Shown: piece by piece, positions 59,263-64,000 of the stretch
Layout: each line of letters opens with the position of its first letter
Position numbering within the stretch: position 1 is the stretch's first letter
From: CAIURC01 sp043777315
GTDB lineage: Bacteria > Verrucomicrobiota > Verrucomicrobiia > Chthoniobacterales > Chthoniobacteraceae
Assembly (NCBI GenBank): GCA_043777315.1
Contig: JAYVPW010000061.1
Span: forward strand, 1 to 64,000
Direction of reading: 5' to 3'
Length of the DNA stretch: 64,000 nucleotides
Program-made: the position numbers and the translations under genes
The notes under the pieces: generated by a model
What the model saw: only the letters and a program-made list of their open reading frames with translations
The model's database searches: none
Told to the model about the DNA's origin: nothing

Positions 59263-59958
59263 TCACGAGCGCTTCAGCCGGCGCATCAGTTTGAAAAACC
59301 GGAGCGTGTCCTGCACCGGATGGATCTTACTTTTTTCGTCGCCGTAAACCGTGCTCACGGGCACCGCGGCGATGCGGCACCCGGCGCGCGAGGCGATGAC
59401 GAGCATCTCGGTCTCGAAGTCGTAGCGGCTGCTTTCCGAGGCGCAGAGCGCGGGCGCGAGGTCGCGGTGGATCATGCGGAAACCACACTGCGTGTCGGGA
59501 ATCGGCTGCCCGCAGGCGCGGCTGATTTGCGACGACATGAAGAGATTCGTCATCCGGCGCACGAACGGCATCGCCGCGAGATCGCTCATCCGGCTGCCGA
59601 GAATCATCTGCGCGCGGGAGCGATTTGCCTCCACGAGAAAGGCCGGGATTTCCTCGGGCAAATGCTGGCCGTCGCCGTCGAGAATCAGGATGTATTCGAC
59701 GGCGCGCGCGCTGAGTTCGCGCAGACCGGTTTTGATCGCCGCGCCTTTGCCCTGGTTGATCGGATGCCGGATGACCTCGACGCCGGCGCCACGCGCGGCG
59801 GCCTCGGTTTCGTCCGTCGAGCCGTCGTCGATCACGAGCACCTGATCGAGTTGCGCGCGCGTCCGGCGCGCGACATCGGCGATGTGTTTCGCCTCGAAAT
59901 ATGCGGGGATCAACGCCGCGACATTCGTGCGGTCGAGCACCGGCGGCACCGCGCTCAT
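59263..59958 (-). CDS. Family 2 glycosyltransferase (dolichol-phosphate-mannose synthase-like)
   Basis: A 231-residue GT2 enzyme with AALIPAYFEAKHIADVARR, VIDDGSTDET, HPINQGKGAAIKTGL and the metal-binding ILDGDGQH (DxD). No membrane segment follows, so it is the soluble DPM1/YkcC-type. It would transfer a sugar from a nucleotide or polyprenyl donor. It overlaps lipA by four bases (ATGA), an unexpected partner. Confidence 0.88.
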   Translation of the reverse strand: MSAVPPVLDRTNVAALIPAYFEAKHIADVARRTRAQLDQVLVIDDGSTDETEAAARGAGVEVIRHPINQGKGAAIKTGLRELSARAVEYILILDGDGQHLPEEIPAFLVEANRSRAQMILGSRMSDLAAMPFVRRMTNLFMSSQISRACGQPIPDTQCGFRMIHRDLAPALCASESSRYDFETEMLVIASRAGCRIAAVPVSTVYGDEKSKIHPVQDTLRFFKLMRRLKRS

Positions 59959-60842
59959 CGCCGCACCGGATGGTAATCCGCGGCGTGATACGAGCTCCGC
60001 ACGAGCGGCCCGGAGGCGACGTGATCGAAGCCCTTTTTGTAGCCGATCTCGCCGTAAATTTTGAACGTGTCCGGGTGAATGTAGGCGACGACCGGCAGGT
60101 GCTGCGGGCTCGGGCGGAGGTATTGGCCGATCGTGAAAACCTGCACGCCGACCTCGCGGAGATCGTCCATCGCCTGAAAAATTTCCGGCTCGGTCTCGCC
60201 GAGCCCGAGCATGATTCCGCTCTTCGTCACGAGCTCCGGCGCGAGCTCTTTCATGCGGCGCAGGACATTGAGTGAGACGTGATATTTCGCCCGCGAACGG
60301 ACCAGCGGCGTGAGGCGCTCGACGGTTTCGATGTTGTGATTGAAGACGTCCGGCGCAGCTTCCGCGACCATTTGGAGGCACTCTTCCTTCGCGTGAAAAT
60401 CGGGCGTCAAGACCTCGATCACGACCTCCGGATCGGCGGCGCGAATCGCCTCGATCGTCCGCACGAAATGCCGTGCGCCGCCGTCCCGCAGATCGTCGCG
60501 GGCGACTGCGGTGATGACGACGTGCTTCAATTTCATCCGCGTGACCGCCTGCGCCACGCGCTCCGGCTCGTCTTCCTCGAGCGCGAAAGGCTTGGCCGTC
60601 GTGACCGCGCAGAAGCCGCAAGCGCGGGTGCAGCGTTCGCCGGCGATCATGAAAGTCGCAGTGCCCTGGCTCCAGCATTCCCAACGATTCGGGCACTGCG
60701 CTTCCTCGCAGACGGTGTGGAGTTTCAGGTCGGAAATGAGCGCCTTCGTCGAAAAGAAAACGGGGTTCGACGGCAGCCGGACCTTGATCCAATCAGGCTT
60801 GCGGGTCTGATGGAGTGCCGGGTCGATTTTCGCGCAGGACAT
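59955..60842 (-). CDS. lipA: Lipoyl synthase
   Basis: A 295-residue radical-SAM enzyme that inserts sulfur into octanoyl groups. The auxiliary cluster motif CEEAQCPNRWEC is followed by the radical-SAM motif CTRACGFC, and the C-terminal RSSYHA with the cluster Ser is present. The product is the lipoyl cofactor for 2-oxoacid dehydrogenases. The ATG at 60842 gives the typical 45 or so residues before the first cluster. Confidence 0.95.
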   Translation of the reverse strand: MSCAKIDPALHQTRKPDWIKVRLPSNPVFFSTKALISDLKLHTVCEEAQCPNRWECWSQGTATFMIAGERCTRACGFCAVTTAKPFALEEDEPERVAQAVTRMKLKHVVITAVARDDLRDGGARHFVRTIEAIRAADPEVVIEVLTPDFHAKEECLQMVAEAAPDVFNHNIETVERLTPLVRSRAKYHVSLNVLRRMKELAPELVTKSGIMLGLGETEPEIFQAMDDLREVGVQVFTIGQYLRPSPQHLPVVAYIHPDTFKIYGEIGYKKGFDHVASGPLVRSSYHAADYHPVRR

Positions 60843-60876
60843 GAGGCGGCGGACGATAGGAGATCGCGGGGCGAAA

Positions 60877-61263
60877 TCAACGGTCCTGCCGCGCGGCGGA
60901 GGCTTCGGCGAGGATGGGCGCGAGTTCTTCGGGCATGAAGGGCTTGATCAAATGGTGGCGGAATCCGGCGGCGCGGCTTTTGTCGCGATCGGAGTTCATG
61001 CCGAAGCCGCTCATCGCGACGGCGAAAATGGGGCGCTGCGCGGAGACGCGCTCGAGGAGCTGCCAGCCGTCGCCATCGGGGAGGCCGATGTCGCTGATGA
61101 GGAGATCGATTTCGAGCTGAGGAATCTGCGCGACGGCGCTCTCGACATCGCGCGCGATTTCGACGCGATGGCCGAGGAGTTCCAGGTACATCCGCATGTA
61201 TTTGAGGGTGTCCTCGTGATTTTCGACGAGGAAGATTCGGAGCGGATGGGAGGCGGGAATCAT
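60877..61263 (-). CDS. Single-domain response regulator (CheY-like receiver)
   Basis: A 128-residue receiver domain: FLVENHEDTLKYMRMYLELL (acidic pocket, but Asn in place of the first Asp in ENHED), the phosphorylation Asp in DLLISDIGLPDGDGW, and the conserved Lys in HLIKPF. It has no output domain. The ATG overlaps the histidine kinase stop, so the pair is translated together. The frame is open upstream inside the kinase gene but in a different, overlapping frame. Confidence 0.9.
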   Translation of the reverse strand: MIPASHPLRIFLVENHEDTLKYMRMYLELLGHRVEIARDVESAVAQIPQLEIDLLISDIGLPDGDGWQLLERVSAQRPIFAVAMSGFGMNSDRDKSRAAGFRHHLIKPFMPEELAPILAEASAARQDR

Positions 61264-63755
61264 GGCAGCGTGGGGAGTTCGACCGAAAAAATTGCGCCGC
61301 GATTTTCGCCCGCGCTCCTCGCGGCGATGCGGCCTGAATGGGCGTCGATGGTCGCCCGGGCGATGGCGAGGCCAAGGCCGAGGCCGCCGAATTCGCGGAC
61401 GACTTGGGCGCTGCCCTGCTCGAAAGGACTGAAGATGCGGGGAAGCGCTTCCGGCGCGATGCCGATGCCGCTGTCGGTGATTTCGACGCGGATGAGCCCG
61501 CCGATATTTTCCGAACGAATCGAGATGCAGCCGGAGGCCGGAGTGAACTTCGCCGCGTTCTTGATGATGTTCCAAAAGACCTGTTGCAGACGCGCGAAGT
61601 CGCCGCGGACGACATAATTTTTCGCGCGGAGATCGGCCACGACATGATGGGATTTTCCCGCGATCTCGCCGGCGCAGATCTCGAGCGCGCGCGTGATGAC
61701 CTCGTGAAGATCGATCGTCGAAAAAGAGAATTCCATTTTGCCGCGAGCGATCCGGGTGACGTCGAGGAGGTCTTCAATGAGACTCGCCTCGAGTTCGATA
61801 TTGCGCCGGATCATTTGCAGCACCTCGCGGATCGGATCGGCGAGCGCGGGCTGCATTTGCAGTGCGGAGATGGCCATGAGGACCGGTGTGAGCGGCGTGC
61901 GCAGTTCGTGGCTGAGGACGGCGAGGAATTGGTCCTTGACGCGGTCCGCGGTTTCCGCCGCTTCGCGCGCGGACTCGGCGCTCGCGAGCGCGGCGCGGAG
62001 TTCGCGCTCGTGCTGGCGCAACGCGTCCTCGGCCTTTTTCCGCTCGTCGATGTCGAGCGCGATGCCGATCCAGCGCACGAGCTTGCCGTCCGTGTCGCAG
62101 ACGGAAACGGTGCGGCCGAGGTGCCAGCGATAGACGCCGTCGTGCCGACGCAGCGGCAGTTCGATTTCAGCGCTCCGGCCGTCGATCATGGATTGTTTCC
62201 ATGCGCGACCCACGGGTTCCTTGAACTCGGGATGAACCGCGGCGAGCCAGCCGAGATGTTTCGATTGCTCGAAAGTGAGTCCTGAGAATCGGCACCAATT
62301 CTGATTGCAAAAATCGAGAGCGCCGCGGGTATCCGCCGTCCAGACAATCTGTGGGGAGACCTCCGTGAGCACGCGGTAAAGCTCCTCGCTCGCCTTCAAT
62401 GCCTCCTCCGCCCGGCGGATCTCCGTCGCGTCGTGGGCGAGCCCGAGCACCTGTCGCAGAGTGCCGTCCGCATCCCGCGAAAAAGCCACGGTCCGCGTGC
62501 GCATCCAGCGGTAGCGGCCATCGATATGGCGAATGCGATATTCCTGCTCGACGATGTCTCCGTCGGGACGTGCCGCGAGTTCCGCGATACGCTGCGCGGA
62601 AGCAGGAAAGTCTTCCGGATGAATGAGTGCGGCGAGCGACCAACCGCCGGATTCGGCGATGTCCTCGGCCCGGTAGCCGAGCATTTCCGAGAGGCCTTTG
62701 TTGGCGTAAACGCACCGGCCTTCCACGACATCGTAAACGTAAAGGACATCCGGCGTTGCCGCGGCGATGCGCTCGAAAAGACGGCGGCTGCGGGCGAGTT
62801 CCCGCTCGGCCAGCTTTTGCTCCGTGATGTCGAGGAACGTGCCGATGACGCCCCGCACGTTGCCGTGGGGATCGCGCAGGGGCGCGGCCGTGCCGTAGAG
62901 AAAACGGACGAGGCCATCGGGGAAGTGAATTTCCAGGGCACGAGAAACGACTTTGCCCGTGCGGCCCGCGGTGGGCATGGGGAGATCTTCGGGCGCGATG
63001 ACGCGCCCCTCGCTCCGGACTTCAAACGGAAATGGAACCTGCCCTTCCGCCGGCGTGACGGTGAGCGAATCACCGGGAGTGGTGCGCGTGAGATCCCGGC
63101 CGGCCTGGTTCGCCGTGATGCTGTGACAGGCGGGATCGTGCGCGACGAAAACGCCTGCGGGCGCTGTATCCATCAAGGTTTCCAGCTCTTCGGCCCGCGC
63201 GCGGGCGACGGCTTCGCTGGTGCGGAGCGCCTCCTCGATTTCTTTGCGGGAGGTGACGTCGAAAGCCACTCCCGTGGCCCGGTAGGGTCTGCCTGCGCCT
63301 CCGAAAAGAGTCCTGCCGCTGGAGGCGATCCAGCGTGTCGTGCCGTCCGGCTGCACGCAGCGATATTCCAGCTCGAGCATTGTCGCATCGAAGACGGAGC
63401 CGATGGCTGCGGCATCGACGCGCGCGCGGTCGTTCGGGTGGAGGAGCGCGAGAAATCCGTCGTAATCGATCGCAGCTTGAGCCGGGATTCCATGAATCTC
63501 TTTGCAGCGCTCGGACCAATGGAATGCGCCCGTGGTCACGTCCCAATCCCACGTCCCGAGCTGCGCGGCATCGAGTGCGAGGCGGAGATCGCTGTCGCGT
63601 CGGGAAGTTCGTTCGAGCGCCTCTTTTTGGTTTCGCTCCTGCTGAAGGTGGAGCCGCAGCCGCTCATTCTCCTGCTGCAAAACGGCGAACTCCGCCCGAA
63701 GCGCCGAGTCGCCCATTGTCTCCGCAATTTTTGAGTGAGAAATCGCCGGGTTCAT
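61260..63755 (-). CDS. Multi-PAS sensor histidine kinase
   Basis: An 831-residue soluble kinase without membrane segments. After an N-terminal coiled coil (about 15-55) come four PAS/PAC domains (about 57-175, 185-310, 320-440 and 445-575). The HisKA domain has FLAVLSHELRTPL (His near 613), and the ATPase domain has WNIIKNAAKFTP and GGLGLGLAIAR. GGAGC with good spacing (GGAG, 7 bases) precedes the ATG at 63755, an unusually clear ribosome binding site for this genome. It passes phosphate to the single-domain receiver next door. Confidence 0.93.
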   Translation of the reverse strand: MNPAISHSKIAETMGDSALRAEFAVLQQENERLRLHLQQERNQKEALERTSRRDSDLRLALDAAQLGTWDWDVTTGAFHWSERCKEIHGIPAQAAIDYDGFLALLHPNDRARVDAAAIGSVFDATMLELEYRCVQPDGTTRWIASSGRTLFGGAGRPYRATGVAFDVTSRKEIEEALRTSEAVARARAEELETLMDTAPAGVFVAHDPACHSITANQAGRDLTRTTPGDSLTVTPAEGQVPFPFEVRSEGRVIAPEDLPMPTAGRTGKVVSRALEIHFPDGLVRFLYGTAAPLRDPHGNVRGVIGTFLDITEQKLAERELARSRRLFERIAAATPDVLYVYDVVEGRCVYANKGLSEMLGYRAEDIAESGGWSLAALIHPEDFPASAQRIAELAARPDGDIVEQEYRIRHIDGRYRWMRTRTVAFSRDADGTLRQVLGLAHDATEIRRAEEALKASEELYRVLTEVSPQIVWTADTRGALDFCNQNWCRFSGLTFEQSKHLGWLAAVHPEFKEPVGRAWKQSMIDGRSAEIELPLRRHDGVYRWHLGRTVSVCDTDGKLVRWIGIALDIDERKKAEDALRQHERELRAALASAESAREAAETADRVKDQFLAVLSHELRTPLTPVLMAISALQMQPALADPIREVLQMIRRNIELEASLIEDLLDVTRIARGKMEFSFSTIDLHEVITRALEICAGEIAGKSHHVVADLRAKNYVVRGDFARLQQVFWNIIKNAAKFTPASGCISIRSENIGGLIRVEITDSGIGIAPEALPRIFSPFEQGSAQVVREFGGLGLGLAIARATIDAHSGRIAARSAGENRGAIFSVELPTLP

Positions 63756-63883
63756 CGTTCCGCTCCAAGCCGTGGCGGATCATTCCGTGCTTTGAAAGCG
63801 GCGTCAACCGGAACGACGCACCTCGACCGGACGCAAACACGCCGCCGTCCCGACGCTTCAGAATCGACTTCGAATCCAGACGT

Positions 63884-63916
63884 AAAAAGGGGCGAGACCC
63901 GAGTCTCGCCCCTTTT
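63884..63916 (-). terminator. Bidirectional-type terminator hairpin
   Basis: AAAAGGGGCGAGAC (63885-63898) pairs perfectly with GTCTCGCCCCTTTT (63903-63916) around the loop CCGA. A run of T on either strand follows the stem. It lies 30 bases downstream of the minus-strand stop at 63946, so it probably terminates that gene. Confidence 0.85.
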
Positions 63917-63945
63917 GCAAATTCGACCGGGTGAAGGGCAGTTAC

Positions 63946-64000
63946 TTACGGACTGACTGGCGTCGGCTCACCCGTCAGCACCGGGGGAAATCCCAGCGAC
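63946..64000 (-). CDS. 3' end of an unidentified minus-strand gene (partial)
   Basis: The minus strand from the window edge reads SLGFPPVLTGEPTPVSP and then TAA (63948-63946), followed by the perfect terminator at 63884-63916. Only 17 codons are visible, so the product is unknown. The Pro/Val-rich tail is not diagnostic. The choice of frame rests on the stop lying close before the terminator. Confidence 0.4.
   Translation of the reverse strand, partial: SLGFPPVLTGEPTPVSP

Noticed and set aside
1..64000. Riboswitches, rRNA, tmRNA or other structured RNAs
   Set aside because: I looked for conserved cores and found only the one tRNA; the remaining structured DNA is explained by inverted repeats or terminators.

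Overview
The window is a 64 kb piece of a GC-rich bacterial chromosome. It starts with a complete division and cell-wall (dcw) cluster in the order mraZ-rsmH-ftsL-ftsI-murE-murF-mraY-murD-(LysM protein)-ftsW-murG-murC/murB fusion-ddl-ftsQ-ftsA-ftsZ. The fused MurC-MurB, the many paralogous Gfo/Idh/MocA proteins, Uma2 proteins, the NfeD/FloA operon and the Ser/Thr kinases with Sel1 or WD40 repeats suggest a member of the Verrucomicrobiota, probably soil-type and Spartobacteria-like. This placement is inference. MurE carries the DNPR motif of meso-diaminopimelate-adding enzymes, so a Gram-negative-type peptidoglycan is expected. Good Shine-Dalgarno motifs are rare; genes are instead packed with 4-base start/stop overlaps.

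Layout: (1) 1-66, the 5' end of a divergent gene. (2) 186-19186, the dcw operon on the plus strand, headed by a recognisable promoter and MraZ-box operator, with eight 4-base stop/start overlaps. Its FtsZ has a degenerate T7 loop and its FtsA ends in a hydrophobic segment. (3) 19187-26843: a YjdF-like protein, a DUF4870 protein, a PQQ-type beta-propeller, a SpoIIE phosphatase/RsbW kinase pair, a secreted protein, and the nfeD-floA-third-gene membrane operon. (4) 26877-36195: a stretch rich in decay around a tRNA-Leu(CAA), with a frameshifted SGNH hydrolase, a probably shortened beta-propeller, a ROK-kinase remnant, and nagA and nagB remnants fused by a deletion, mixed with apparently intact oxidoreductases and an acyltransferase. 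(5) 36308-41656: citrate synthase, a Uma2 protein, and a sucC-sucD operon split by three small accessory genes.

(6) 41794-55072 looks like a phospho-signalling island. It holds a cyclase/Ser-Thr kinase/WD40 giant whose 5' end is put out of frame by an 11-bp tandem duplication, a lipoprotein, a kinase+pseudokinase+Sel1 protein, an FHA-adenylate cyclase, a double-FHA ABC exporter and a zinc-ribbon OmpA-like protein. FHA domains bind phosphothreonine, so kinases, cyclases and exporter may form one circuit. (7) 55125-64000: housekeeping genes (RluA-type pseudouridine synthase, argG, miaA, lipA), a Uma2 protein, a glycosyltransferase, and a PAS-rich hybrid-free histidine kinase with its receiver partner. 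A terminator and the 3' tail of one more minus-strand gene close the window.

Interspersed palindromes: four copies (near 19.2, 21.7, 54.0 and 59.1 kb) of a 130-150 bp inverted repeat whose ends read GTCATCCTGAG/CTCAGGATGAC. Three lie between convergent genes and one supplies the miaA stop codon. Other large palindromes lie at 24982-25072, 36222-36302 and 58007-58166. I saw no transposase, integrase, CRISPR array or rRNA.
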